From: Chlamydia sp. 04-14
GTDB lineage: Bacteria; Chlamydiota; Chlamydiia; Chlamydiales; Chlamydiaceae
Assembly: GCF_036632095.1 (NCBI RefSeq)
Contig: NZ_JAPYKW010000003.1
Coordinates: 1-64,000 of the forward strand
Direction: 5' to 3'
Length of the DNA: 64,000 nt
The notes below the pieces were generated by a model that saw nothing but the letters and a program-made list of their open reading frames with translations, had not been told where the DNA came from and searched no databases. A program made the translations under genes and the position numbers. Position 1 is the first letter of the stretch, and each line of letters starts with the position of its first letter. Positions 1 through 8,859 of the stretch are shown one piece after another.

Positions 1-12
1 GGGGGGGGGGGG
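1..12. repeat. Poly-G tract (12 G visible) at window edge
   Basis: Twelve consecutive G begin the window and may continue outside it. In the open frame they encode Gly codons directly before the coiled-coil domain. Such tracts in chlamydiae (pmp genes, TMH-type genes) change length by slipped-strand mispairing and switch genes on and off. Confidence 0.85.
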
Positions 13-1621
13 TACTCCTGGTTCTAAAGAGAAATCATTAAACGATCTACAGCAAGAAGTAGCTAAAGCTAAACAAGAATTAGCTAATAAAACTACTGCC
101 TGTCAAGAAGCGCAAGCGCGCTATAATACTATTCTTCAGCAAATCGAAGATATTTTCACCTTAGTTGATGTTCAATTAGTTCTGCCAGCCTGTAATAAGT
201 TGCAAGAAGCCTTACGTGCTTTAGTAACGAGTAGTTCTAGTTTGATCGATGTCCTTGAATCCCGCATCATTCATATGCAAACAGAGATGATGCAAAAAAC
301 CAATAGAATTTTGGAATTAGAGCGTAAAGTTCAGGAGCTAGAATCTAAAGGCCAATCTCACGATGGACTCGTTAAAGAATTAAATAGTCAGATAAATAGT
401 CTCAGAAAAGAAAAAGTTGCTTTGGAAGAGGCTCAAGAGAAGAAAATACGTGAATTGCTTAAAGAGAAAGAGAAGCAAATCGACACGTTAACCACAGCGA
501 TTAAAAAACTTGAGAATGAGAAAACTCGTGGTGTTTTAGAAACTAAGATGAAAGAGCTTGAAAGAGAGCTTCAAAAAGAGAAAACTCGTTTAGAAGAAAA
601 AGAGAAAGAGCTAACAGCTCTTCAGAAGAAGATGGACGAGCAAACAGCCGAGCTTCAAAAAAAATTAGATCAGCAAAGCGAAACTTCAGCGGCTGAACGT
701 GAGATACTCCTCCAAGAACAAACTAGACTCAGAAAAGAGTTGAGTGAGGCACGTGAAAAAGTTGCTAAGCTTACAAAAGAAGTCGGTGTTACTCGAGCTT
801 TAGAAGAGAAAAATAAAAATCTCACAACATTGCTGCAACAAGAGAGGAAAGAGCGTGCTGCAGAACAAGAACAACAGAAAACTCTTTTAAATACTCTACA
901 ACAAGAACTCAATCAAAATAAGCTGAAAATTTCCTCATATATAACTAGAGATCAGGAACAGCAAAAGAGTATTCAAGAGAAAGAAGCTGAGCTTGCAAAA
1001 TTGAAGTTCACATTGAGTCTTTACGAGCGTATGGTTTCTGATATTGAGAAGAAATTAGAGAAGAAGAAATCCAAAGAACTTTCTAGTTATTTAGAGGCTA
1101 AAGAAAAACTTGCTAATTTAACTGGTGGCACTGTTCATTATACAAGAGTTCAGGTTGGAGATATCACGAACACAGAATTGTATAAAAAGATCAGTGATCA
1201 AGAGACAGAAATAGGTAACTTGAAAGAGTCTATAATACAAAAAGAAAATCAACATCGTGAAGAAATTGCAGCTTTGAAAGAAGCTCAGCAAGTTGAAATA
1301 GCCAAGTTGCGAGCAGAATTAGAACAGAAAATAAGCAACTATAAAGACCAAATTCAAGACCTAAAAGCTAAGGTTCACGAATTGAAAGCTAAAGTAACGG
1401 CTACAAGACAAGAGCTAACTACAAGCATAGAAACTACTCAGTTACAAGCTAAGGTAATCATCCAAAAAGATGAGGAGATCAAATTATTAAGAGAGCAAGT
1501 AGTTCAATTAACAAAAGACGCAGCCAAAAGCGGTGCTGTTGTTGAGACTATGTCTTTAGCTTTAAGTCCTAAACAAAGATCTAGTTTATTAGCTATCTCT
1601 GGTAAGGATGGTGAAGAATAG
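1..1621 (+). CDS. Coiled-coil TMH/Inc-like protein, 5' end missing
   Basis: The frame is open from the window edge; 539 residues are visible. It opens with four glycines encoded by the G-run, then about 40 residues, then an almost unbroken Lys/Glu/Gln-rich heptad coiled coil up to a short Ser/Leu tail. No membrane segment is visible, but the N-terminus is absent. In the C. psittaci/abortus group the TMH/Inc proteins pair an N-terminal bilobed hydrophobic segment with a long coiled-coil tail, and such a cluster lies near lpxB in C. abortus (Inc766 type, from memory). Membership is therefore inferred from position and architecture, not from a seen hydrophobic domain. A TTG at 200 is only an internal codon, not the true start. 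Confidence 0.7.
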   Translation, partial: GGGGTPGSKEKSLNDLQQEVAKAKQELANKTTACQEAQARYNTILQQIEDIFTLVDVQLVLPACNKLQEALRALVTSSSSLIDVLESRIIHMQTEMMQKTNRILELERKVQELESKGQSHDGLVKELNSQINSLRKEKVALEEAQEKKIRELLKEKEKQIDTLTTAIKKLENEKTRGVLETKMKELERELQKEKTRLEEKEKELTALQKKMDEQTAELQKKLDQQSETSAAEREILLQEQTRLRKELSEAREKVAKLTKEVGVTRALEEKNKNLTTLLQQERKERAAEQEQQKTLLNTLQQELNQNKLKISSYITRDQEQQKSIQEKEAELAKLKFTLSLYERMVSDIEKKLEKKKSKELSSYLEAKEKLANLTGGTVHYTRVQVGDITNTELYKKISDQETEIGNLKESIIQKENQHREEIAALKEAQQVEIAKLRAELEQKISNYKDQIQDLKAKVHELKAKVTATRQELTTSIETTQLQAKVIIQKDEEIKLLREQVVQLTKDAAKSGAVVETMSLALSPKQRSSLLAISGKDGEE

Positions 1622-1643
1622 CTCTTATTAAGTCATTAACCTG

Positions 1644-1666
1644 AGATTTTCTTTCTTAGAAAATCT
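1644..1666. other. Small A/T-rich inverted repeat
   Basis: A 9-base arm at 1644-1652 pairs with 1658-1666 around a 5-base loop, just 3' of the coiled-coil gene and before the stronger hairpin at 1678. It may help end or stabilise that transcript. The function is inferred. Confidence 0.4.
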
Positions 1667-1677
1667 TAATCACTCAA

Positions 1678-1715
1678 GTTGCTTCACCTGGTTAGGAGGT
1701 GAAGCAACACTTGTT
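1678..1715. terminator. Strong hairpin between converging genes
   Basis: A perfect 12-bp stem (1678-1689 with 1697-1708) with a 7-base loop is followed by ACTTGTTTT. It lies between the coiled-coil gene and the 3' end of lpxB, where a terminator serving one or both directions is expected. The T-run is interrupted, so efficiency is uncertain. Confidence 0.65.
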
Positions 1716-1751
1716 TTAATCAAAAACTACATTCTTGAATAGATTATAAAA

Positions 1752-3632
1752 TTAAGCTCTAGAGCCTTCAGGATTAAATTTCTTGATAAAGTCATTCTCT
1801 AAGTGAAAACGATTTTTTTGTGAATATATAGCTTCCAGACATTCTTTAGGAGTCACTATGTTTTCTGTCATGGTATTGAGAAGTTGCTGACAGGCATATT
1901 TCTGTTTTTCCTTAGCTATAGGATTTGCAAGGATATCAATTGCCGCCGCTACTTCTTCTGCGGTGAAGTCGTGTTTACCACCTATGAATTCTGGAAAGAT
2001 GATAGATCCTGTAATAATATTTGGTAGGGAATACGCGGGAATAAGAATCTTAAAGATATACTTTGCTAAAAAGGTATCAAAAGGCCCTAGAAGGCAGGTA
2101 ACAATCGTTGGGGTTTGATTTAATGCAGTCTCAAGAACAATAGTCCCACATTTTGCTAAAGCACAATCACAATCTCTCATAAGTTGATAACGGAATTCTG
2201 AGGGGACGATTTTGCTATTACGACAACCTTCTTTTTCTAGGAGCTCTAGCATTTTCTTGTCGTATTTAGAATTACAAGAAGACACAAGCAATTGATGTGA
2301 TTGTGCTAATGATGAGGATAAAAATGCTTGAGCTTGTATTTGTAAATTTCTAAAGATATCCCCTGGTCGGCTACCTGGAAATACTGCAACACTGGGTTGG
2401 TCAGAAATTTCTAACTTTTGTTTCCATGAGTTGCAATATTCGAAATTAGAGACGGTTTTTACTAAAGGATGCCCTAGATAGAGAGTTTTTAAAGGAGAGT
2501 TTTTAAAAATCTCCTTTTCAAAGGGAAGTATTAGCAAAAGAGTGTCGAGATATTTTTCTAATACTTTCTTTCTTTTAGGTCTCCATGCCCAAATGCTTGG
2601 ACATACGTAATGAACAATTTTCCCTTTATATCCACATTTTCTTAACTTTTTGATTAGGAAAAAGTGGAAATCGGGGAAATCTATACAAAAAACAGTTTCA
2701 GGATTTTCTTTAAGAATAGCTTTGTAGAGTTTTCTGTACTTCTTAAATAAACTGAAAATAGCACTAAAAACTTCCAAAAATCCTGATACCTGAAACTCTT
2801 CCATGCGAATGAGAGGTTCGAGGCCCTCCGCGCGCATTAAAGGTCCTCCAACACCGAAACAGCGTATATTGGGATTCAGATCTTTAATATTACGAAGAAG
2901 ATCACTTCCTAAAGTGTCTCCGCTGGGTTCTCCTGCGGATAAGAAACAGCTAGGGTTATGAGATTCCGGTAAGCGTGATTTCTTATATATGATACGTAAA
3001 TTTGCTAACGAAGGAAGCAGACCACAGCCATAGCTAAGGATGTTTACAGGATCTCCGGTACGTATGAAATATATAAACGCTAAGAAACCTCCAACGAAGC
3101 CTACCTGCCAAAATAATGCTGGTAGAGTAGAGCGGTTATTCATCTCCAAATGACACCATTGGATAAAAAATCTTGAGGAAAAGGTGAATAACCCTAAACA
3201 ACCAACAATATGCCAGTAAATATTTGGTGGAGGTAGAGGAAGATGAAAAATATTAGGAGAGGCCATCCATTCCATATGGGGATGGTAGTATGCCTCTAGA
3301 GCAAACGGTAGTGTTGTAAAAAATAAGGTTAAAGCAAGAATCACTAATGTTGTTCTTAATGAAAGCTTGCGTGAGGAGGCGATATTGAGATTTCTGAAAT
3401 AAATAACAAGATTTGCCCCGTGAAGTAGAGCTATGGGAAATTGACTTTGGATAAAACCGTGAGCGATCATCATAATCGCTCCTATAGAGGATAAAACCCA
3501 AAAAGCCTTGGGGACATAGGCTTTCTTTCGTCTTTCACTTAAAAACCACTGGACGGTAAACGCACTGCCAAAAAATAAATTGGCAATTAATCCTATAGGA
3601 TACAGTACATGAACCAGATAAAGAGGAAGCAT
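1752..3632 (-). CDS. lpxB: Lipid-A-disaccharide synthase with N-terminal LAB_N domain
   Basis: LpxB condenses UDP-2,3-diacylglucosamine with lipid X to form the lipid A disaccharide at the inner membrane. This 626-residue form is a fusion. Residues about 1-215 are hydrophobic with two LAB_N-type repeats (FxVQWF...YFRNL and FIQW...NLR). The glycosyltransferase begins near residue 230 with AGEPSGD. E. coli LpxB (about 380 residues) lacks the front part. I chose the ATG at 3632 because the protein then begins like C. trachomatis LpxB and leaves 13 bases after pcnB. The frame stays open upstream to a TTG at 3704, which would overlap pcnB by 59 bases. It is probably cotranscribed with pcnB. Confidence 0.93.
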   Translation of the reverse strand: MLPLYLVHVLYPIGLIANLFFGSAFTVQWFLSERRKKAYVPKAFWVLSSIGAIMMIAHGFIQSQFPIALLHGANLVIYFRNLNIASSRKLSLRTTLVILALTLFFTTLPFALEAYYHPHMEWMASPNIFHLPLPPPNIYWHIVGCLGLFTFSSRFFIQWCHLEMNNRSTLPALFWQVGFVGGFLAFIYFIRTGDPVNILSYGCGLLPSLANLRIIYKKSRLPESHNPSCFLSAGEPSGDTLGSDLLRNIKDLNPNIRCFGVGGPLMRAEGLEPLIRMEEFQVSGFLEVFSAIFSLFKKYRKLYKAILKENPETVFCIDFPDFHFFLIKKLRKCGYKGKIVHYVCPSIWAWRPKRKKVLEKYLDTLLLILPFEKEIFKNSPLKTLYLGHPLVKTVSNFEYCNSWKQKLEISDQPSVAVFPGSRPGDIFRNLQIQAQAFLSSSLAQSHQLLVSSCNSKYDKKMLELLEKEGCRNSKIVPSEFRYQLMRDCDCALAKCGTIVLETALNQTPTIVTCLLGPFDTFLAKYIFKILIPAYSLPNIITGSIIFPEFIGGKHDFTAEEVAAAIDILANPIAKEKQKYACQQLLNTMTENIVTPKECLEAIYSQKNRFHLENDFIKKFNPEGSRA

Positions 3633-3645
3633 GGCTAGTTTAAAC

Positions 3646-4932
3646 TCAAGAAGGAAGTTCCTTTTTATATTGTAGAGCTTGGTGGTGACGAATCCAAGCA
3701 GCAAGTATTTTATCTAGTTTAGGATAAACTAGGCTACGAATTTCTAATAGAGAAAGCGCCTCTGAAAAACGTACGTGGTTTAAAAACTTACGGTTAAAGA
3801 AGTGAATTTTCTTTGTTGGCACTAGAGGAGTTAGCCGGTACTGCATTTGCAACACGAGAGCTGTTAAAATAAAATTCTTTTTAGAACAGCTAGTGAAGGA
3901 ATCTGCAAAAAACTTCCCTAAAAAGTTTTTAATATAATCAAAGACAGAAGTTAAAGATAAACTTGGATGCTGCCGATGCTTATAACGCACATTGAAATTT
4001 ACGATGGGGAATAGAAATGCCGCCATAAGCTGATGACGATCGTAATTATATTTTTTACTTAATACGTTTTTATCTAAAACATCTAAACACGCAAAGGTTT
4101 GCTCTTCTAAAATTTTATTTAAACGAAAAGCCTTATCCATATAGGGAAAGAGGATTTCTAATATCTGATATTTAACAGTTAATTTGAAAAATTCAGAAGA
4201 GACTCCGGAGCCTAACATTTTAATGAGTTCTTCAAAAACACGGGCTTGAGAACTCTTAATTAACTCATAACGGCATTCTTGAAGTGCTTCCAAGGTTTTA
4301 GGGTCTACCGTGAAAGAAGCTCTCGCAAGAATCTTTAACAAACGCAACATCCGTACGGGATCTTGTTTAAAACGTACAAAGGGATCCCCTATAGTACGTA
4401 AGTACCGATTTTGTAGGTCGCCAACCCCACCGGTATAATCTATGATTGTTTCTTCCGTAGGATCATAGAAAAGACCGTTGATTGTGAAGTCTCTTCTTAA
4501 AACATCTTCCTCAGCTGTCCCCCAAAGATTGTCTTTAGTAATGAGACAGTCTTCATCAGCGCTTCCTGAACGGAAAGTAGAAACTTCGATAATCTGATTC
4601 GAAAAGCGTATGTGAGCTAATCGAAAGCGTTTTCCAACAAGTATACAATTTTTGAAAACAGCTTTGATTTCTTCAGGTTTAGCTGATGTTGAGATATCGA
4701 AATCTTTAGGAGTCGTGTTAAGTAACAAATCGCGGATGCATCCGCCAACGATATATGCTTTGTGGCCAGCTTTTCGTAGAGTTTTTACTACAGAGAGTGC
4801 GTGTGGAGAAAAGTCTTTGAGTTTTATGTTGTGGTCGGCAGCTGAATAGATAATTGGAGCGGGTGCAGATTTAGAAATTTTTCTAAACAATTCTAAGCCT
4901 CTACGCAAGAGAGTTTTGTTGTCACAGACCAT
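3646..4932 (-). CDS. pcnB: Poly(A) polymerase / CCA-adding family nucleotidyltransferase
   Basis: The protein belongs to the class II nucleotidyltransferases that add A tails or CCA to RNA. The signature is clear: IVGGCIRDLL at residues 61-70, then KDFDIS with the metal-binding Asp pair at 77 and 79, and RRDFTINGLFYD near 147-157. The C-terminal half is the helical RNA-binding region. At 428 residues it fits the PcnB subgroup, but sequence reading alone does not separate poly(A) polymerase from tRNA nucleotidyltransferase. It is the upstream gene of a minus-strand pair with lpxB and is divergent from glmM across 638 bases. Confidence 0.87.
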   Translation of the reverse strand: MVCDNKTLLRRGLELFRKISKSAPAPIIYSAADHNIKLKDFSPHALSVVKTLRKAGHKAYIVGGCIRDLLLNTTPKDFDISTSAKPEEIKAVFKNCILVGKRFRLAHIRFSNQIIEVSTFRSGSADEDCLITKDNLWGTAEEDVLRRDFTINGLFYDPTEETIIDYTGGVGDLQNRYLRTIGDPFVRFKQDPVRMLRLLKILARASFTVDPKTLEALQECRYELIKSSQARVFEELIKMLGSGVSSEFFKLTVKYQILEILFPYMDKAFRLNKILEEQTFACLDVLDKNVLSKKYNYDRHQLMAAFLFPIVNFNVRYKHRQHPSLSLTSVFDYIKNFLGKFFADSFTSCSKKNFILTALVLQMQYRLTPLVPTKKIHFFNRKFLNHVRFSEALSLLEIRSLVYPKLDKILAAWIRHHQALQYKKELPS

Positions 4933-5570
4933 TTATTATAGATATCAAGTGTTAAAAAGTCTTGGAAGAAAAAGGGTTTATAAAAGCACTCTTTTTTCTA
5001 GGGGAATTTCACCATAGCAAAAATATCGAAGTTTGCAAGAACAAAATGCCTAGCCGAAAGACATTCCTTTATACCCTATACAAGGATTTTTTTTTATTAT
5101 TTATCTATGTTTTTTCAGAGAATTTTTATTTTAATTTCCCACGATTTCTCAATCCCACTGTTATCGCGAGATTCTGGGATCTTTATAATCTGATGGGGTA
5201 AATATTTTATTTTTGAATCAAGATGATTCTAAAAAATTTATGTAAGAGATGTTTAGGATTTTAACAGATAATCTCTCCTTTAAAAATTTCTAAACGGGTT
5301 TTTATACGAGTGTGTCAAAAACACGTATCCAAGAATATGATTTCTCTAATAACAATTTTAGTTTTGTGTTAGAAGATTTAAAAGGGATTAGGAAGGTGGT
5401 AGGGATTTTAAATTCAGTAAATGCAAACAGTTGCTCTTTGAGAAGCAATTTAAGTTAGAATTTCTATCTTGCCTTATGTGCTAGTAAATCCATGTGGATG
5501 CTATTTTTAACACCTAAATCTTACGACATGATCAACTCTTCAATCTATTGATGAATCTTTAAGGGAATAA
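4933..5570. other. 638-base divergent intergenic region pcnB / glmM
   Basis: This A/T-rich spacer must hold the promoters of pcnB (leftward) and glmM (rightward). I see no convincing -35/-10 pair with good spacing. There is a short inverted repeat around 5431-5450 (TTGCT...AGCAA) and a Shine-Dalgarno-like AAGGGA just before glmM. A 79-codon open frame at 4962-5201 shows no protein-like character and is not called. No RNA gene was recognised. Confidence 0.5.
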
Positions 5571-6947
5571 ATGACAAAGGAAGTAAAACAACTTTTCGGT
5601 ACGGATGGGGTTCGAGGAAGAGCCAATTATGAACCTATGACTGTAGAGCTTTCTGTATTACTTGGTAAGGCTGTTGCAGGCGTTTTACAGGAGAGCAAAC
5701 CTGGGAAACATCGTGTTGTCGTAGGAAAGGATACTCGGTTGTCAGGATATATGTTTGAGAATGCACTTGTTGCAGGTTTGACTTCTATGGGAATAGAAAC
5801 TCTAGTATTGGGTCCTATTCCTACTCCAGGGGTAGCTTTTATTACCCGCGCCTATCGTGCAGATGCTGGAATTATGATTTCTGCATCCCACAATCCCTAT
5901 TGGGATAATGGGATAAAGATTTTTTCCTCAGAAGGATTTAAAATTAGTGATGTTATAGAACGGCGTATTGAGCAGATGGTGGCTCATAGAGATTTTGGAA
6001 ATTTGCCTGAAGATTATGCTGTGGGGAAGAATAAGCGTGTAGTGGATGCTATGGGTCGTTACATAGAGTTTGCCAAAGCTGCTTTCCCTAAAGGAAGAAC
6101 ATTAAAGGGGTTGAAAATAGTTTTAGATTGTGCGCACGGTGCTGCTTATAAGGTTGCGCCTTCTGTATTTGAAGAGCTTGATGCTGAAGTGATTTGTTAT
6201 GGTTGTGAGCCTACAGGAAGTAATATCAACGATAACTGTGGGGCTCTTTTCCCTTCAGTAATTCAGAAAGCAGTAATAGAGCACAAGGCTGACGTAGGAA
6301 TAGCTTTAGACGGTGATGGCGATCGTATTATCATGGTAAATGAAAAAGGCCATATTGTTGATGGCGATATGATTCTGAGTATTTGTGCTAATGATTTAAA
6401 GAAAAAGGACCTTTTAAACGGTAATCGTGTTGTTGCTACTGTAATGACTAATTTCGGTGTATTGAAGTATCTAGAAAGTTTGGGGATAGAGACATTGATT
6501 TCTCCTGTAGGAGATCGCCATGTTCTACAGAATATGTTGGAGCATGAGGCAAATCTGGGCGGAGAGCAAAGCGGTCATATGATCTTTTTGGATTACAATA
6601 CTACTGGAGACGGCATTGTTTCTGCTTTGCAAGTGTTACGCATTATGATTGAAAGTGAATCCACACTGTCAGATTTAACATCCCCAATTGTGAAGAGTCC
6701 TCAAGCGCTTATCAACGTATCTGTAAAGGAGAAAATTCCTTTAGATACTTTGCCTTTAGTTCAAGAAGCTCTTAGAGATGTAAGATCATCTTTAGGTGAT
6801 TCTGGTCGTGTTTTATTAAGATATTCTGGAACTGAAAATATTTGCAGGGTTATGGTTGAAGGTTTAAAGAAGCATCAAGTGGACTCTCTCGCTAAGACTA
6901 TAGCTGATATTGTTGATTCTGAGTTGGGAGCAGGCATTATAGAATAG
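5571..6947 (+). CDS. glmM: Phosphoglucosamine mutase
   Basis: GlmM interconverts glucosamine-6-phosphate and glucosamine-1-phosphate on the way to UDP-GlcNAc, which feeds lipid A and the chlamydial peptidoglycan ring. The 458 residues carry TDGVRG at 11-16, the phosphoserine loop ISASHNP (Ser near 106), the metal loop DGDGDR at 247-252, and the C-terminal phosphate-binding RYSGTEN. The ATG is preceded by AAGGGA at good spacing. It is followed after 8 bases by glmS, which makes its substrate, so the two form a pathway operon. It corresponds to CT815 (mrsA). Confidence 0.96.
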   Translation: MTKEVKQLFGTDGVRGRANYEPMTVELSVLLGKAVAGVLQESKPGKHRVVVGKDTRLSGYMFENALVAGLTSMGIETLVLGPIPTPGVAFITRAYRADAGIMISASHNPYWDNGIKIFSSEGFKISDVIERRIEQMVAHRDFGNLPEDYAVGKNKRVVDAMGRYIEFAKAAFPKGRTLKGLKIVLDCAHGAAYKVAPSVFEELDAEVICYGCEPTGSNINDNCGALFPSVIQKAVIEHKADVGIALDGDGDRIIMVNEKGHIVDGDMILSICANDLKKKDLLNGNRVVATVMTNFGVLKYLESLGIETLISPVGDRHVLQNMLEHEANLGGEQSGHMIFLDYNTTGDGIVSALQVLRIMIESESTLSDLTSPIVKSPQALINVSVKEKIPLDTLPLVQEALRDVRSSLGDSGRVLLRYSGTENICRVMVEGLKKHQVDSLAKTIADIVDSELGAGIIE

Positions 6948-6955
6948 GGTAATGT

Positions 6956-8785
6956 ATGTGCGGAATATTTGGATATCTAGGTTCTAAATTAGCTGTTCCT
7001 GTAATCTTGGATGGATTAGCTAAGCTAGAATACCGGGGCTATGATTCCGCGGGTCTTGCAGCCGTTATTCCAGGGCAGTTGTTTGTAAAAAAAACAATAG
7101 GGCGTGTCGATGAGCTTAAAAACTCCTTGGAAAAAGATAGCGTACCATCTTCATTGGCTATAGGCCATACCCGTTGGGCAACGCATGGCGTGCCCACAGT
7201 GAAGAATGCTCATCCTCACGTTGATGAAAACTCTACTTGTGCTATTGTCCACAACGGGATTATTGATAATTTTAAAGAATTAAAATCTCTACTTCTTTCT
7301 GAAGGCATTGCTTTTTCTTCTGATACAGATTCTGAAGTTATTGCTCAGTTATTTGCTTTTCGTTACCAATCTACCGGAGATTTAGTCCATAGTTTCTCTT
7401 GGACTCTATCACAACTTCAGGGAAGTTTTTCCTGTGGTCTTATTCATAAAGACCATCCTAATGTTTTGCTTTGTGCTGCGCAGGAAAGTCCATTAATCAT
7501 TGGATTAGGGGAGCAGGAGAATTTTATAGCTTCTGATACGCGTGCATTTTTAAAATATACAAAAAGTGTTCAAGCATTAGCTTCTGGAGAGTTAGCTGTT
7601 GTAGGCCTTGGAAATGAAGTTGAGACATATAATTTTGCTTTAAAGCGCATTCATAAAGAAGTGCGTCAAGTTGCTTATACCGATGCAGGCTCAGATAAGC
7701 AGGGTTACAGTTATTACATGCTTAAAGAAATTTATGAGCAGCCAGAAGTTTTAGAACGTCTTATTCATAAATATTTAGATTCTCAGGGATGTATTACTGA
7801 AACATTCTTAGATGGTTTCTCAATAGAAGATTTTGATGAGATTTCTATTGTCGCTTGTGGTTCTTCCTATCACGCAGGCTTCCTAGCAAAGTATATTATA
7901 GAGTCTTTAGTTTCTATCCCTGTTCATGTCGAAGTTGCTTCAGAATTTCGTTATCGACAGGCATATATCGGGAAAAAGACCTTAGCGATTTTAATCAGTC
8001 AATCTGGGGAAACTGCTGATACATTGGCAGCTTTAAAAGAATTCCATCGTAGACAAGTTGCTTGTATTTTAGGGATTTGCAATGTCGAAGAATCAGCATT
8101 AGCTACAGGTGTGGATCATTGTTTATTTTTAGAAGCAGGTATTGAAATTGGTGTCGCTTCTACAAAAGCTTTTACCGCACAGCTGCTTTTATTGATTTTA
8201 TTAGGACTAAAATTAGCTACTTCAAAACAAACATTGAGTTTAGAAGAATACCGGGCTTGTGGAAAAGGTTTACTTGAGCTCCCAGAATTATGCAATCGCT
8301 TATTAGCAAATGAAGATTTGCATGCATGGGCGAATGATTATTGCAACGAAGATAGGTTCATATTTTTAGGACGTCGCTTGATGTATCCTATTTGTATGGA
8401 AGCTGCTTTGAAATTGAAAGAAATTGCATATGTTGAAGCTAACTGTTATCCTGCTGGCGAAATGAAACACGGACCCATTGCTTTAATTAGTAAAGGATCT
8501 CCGGTGATTACTTTTTGTGGTGACCCCCTTGTCTATGAAAAGATGGTGGGTTGTATTATGGAGGTGAAAGCTCGGCAAGCACATGTGGTTGCGATAGCTT
8601 CAGAATCCCAAAAAGACATTGCTGCTGTTTCAGATTCCCAGATATATGTTCCTGATAGTCATCCTTTAGCATCTCCTATCCTTTATACAATAGTGGGACA
8701 AATTATGGCCTACACCATGGCTTTGAAGAAAGGCAATGAAATAGATCGTCCTAGGAATCTGGCAAAGTCTGTAACTGTTGAATAA
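6956..8785 (+). CDS. glmS: Glutamine-fructose-6-phosphate aminotransferase
   Basis: GlmS makes glucosamine-6-phosphate from fructose-6-phosphate and glutamine. The protein starts MCGIFGYLG, so Cys2 becomes the N-terminal glutaminase nucleophile after Met removal. HTRWATHG and HNGIIDN complete that domain. Two SIS isomerase domains follow (CGSSYHAGF, SQSGETADT), and the tail DRPRNLAKSVTVE is the family's conserved C-terminus. The 609-residue length is typical. It is coupled to glmM by 8 bases. No glmS ribozyme is possible in so short a gap, so control of that kind is absent. Confidence 0.97.
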   Translation: MCGIFGYLGSKLAVPVILDGLAKLEYRGYDSAGLAAVIPGQLFVKKTIGRVDELKNSLEKDSVPSSLAIGHTRWATHGVPTVKNAHPHVDENSTCAIVHNGIIDNFKELKSLLLSEGIAFSSDTDSEVIAQLFAFRYQSTGDLVHSFSWTLSQLQGSFSCGLIHKDHPNVLLCAAQESPLIIGLGEQENFIASDTRAFLKYTKSVQALASGELAVVGLGNEVETYNFALKRIHKEVRQVAYTDAGSDKQGYSYYMLKEIYEQPEVLERLIHKYLDSQGCITETFLDGFSIEDFDEISIVACGSSYHAGFLAKYIIESLVSIPVHVEVASEFRYRQAYIGKKTLAILISQSGETADTLAALKEFHRRQVACILGICNVEESALATGVDHCLFLEAGIEIGVASTKAFTAQLLLLILLGLKLATSKQTLSLEEYRACGKGLLELPELCNRLLANEDLHAWANDYCNEDRFIFLGRRLMYPICMEAALKLKEIAYVEANCYPAGEMKHGPIALISKGSPVITFCGDPLVYEKMVGCIMEVKARQAHVVAIASESQKDIAAVSDSQIYVPDSHPLASPILYTIVGQIMAYTMALKKGNEIDRPRNLAKSVTVE

Positions 8786-8859
8786 AGTAAAAGCTTAGTG
8801 TTTTTATTTCTAATTATCTTTAATTCTAAAATATAAGACAAAATTCGAAAGGTTTTTCT

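Noticed and set aside
200..202. TTG as start of the first gene
   Set aside because: The same frame is open to the window edge and the coiled-coil pattern begins before it, so the gene is truncated instead.
670..912. Cys/Ser-rich open frame on the minus strand
   Set aside because: A shadow of the coiled-coil gene; codon bias of Lys/Glu codons keeps the other strand open.
4962..5201. 79-codon open frame between pcnB and glmM
   Set aside because: A Phe/Tyr/Asn-rich product typical of translated A/T-rich DNA, no Shine-Dalgarno, and it lies in a divergent promoter region.
6948..6955. glmS ribozyme
   Set aside because: Only 8 bases separate glmM and glmS, so there is no room for one.
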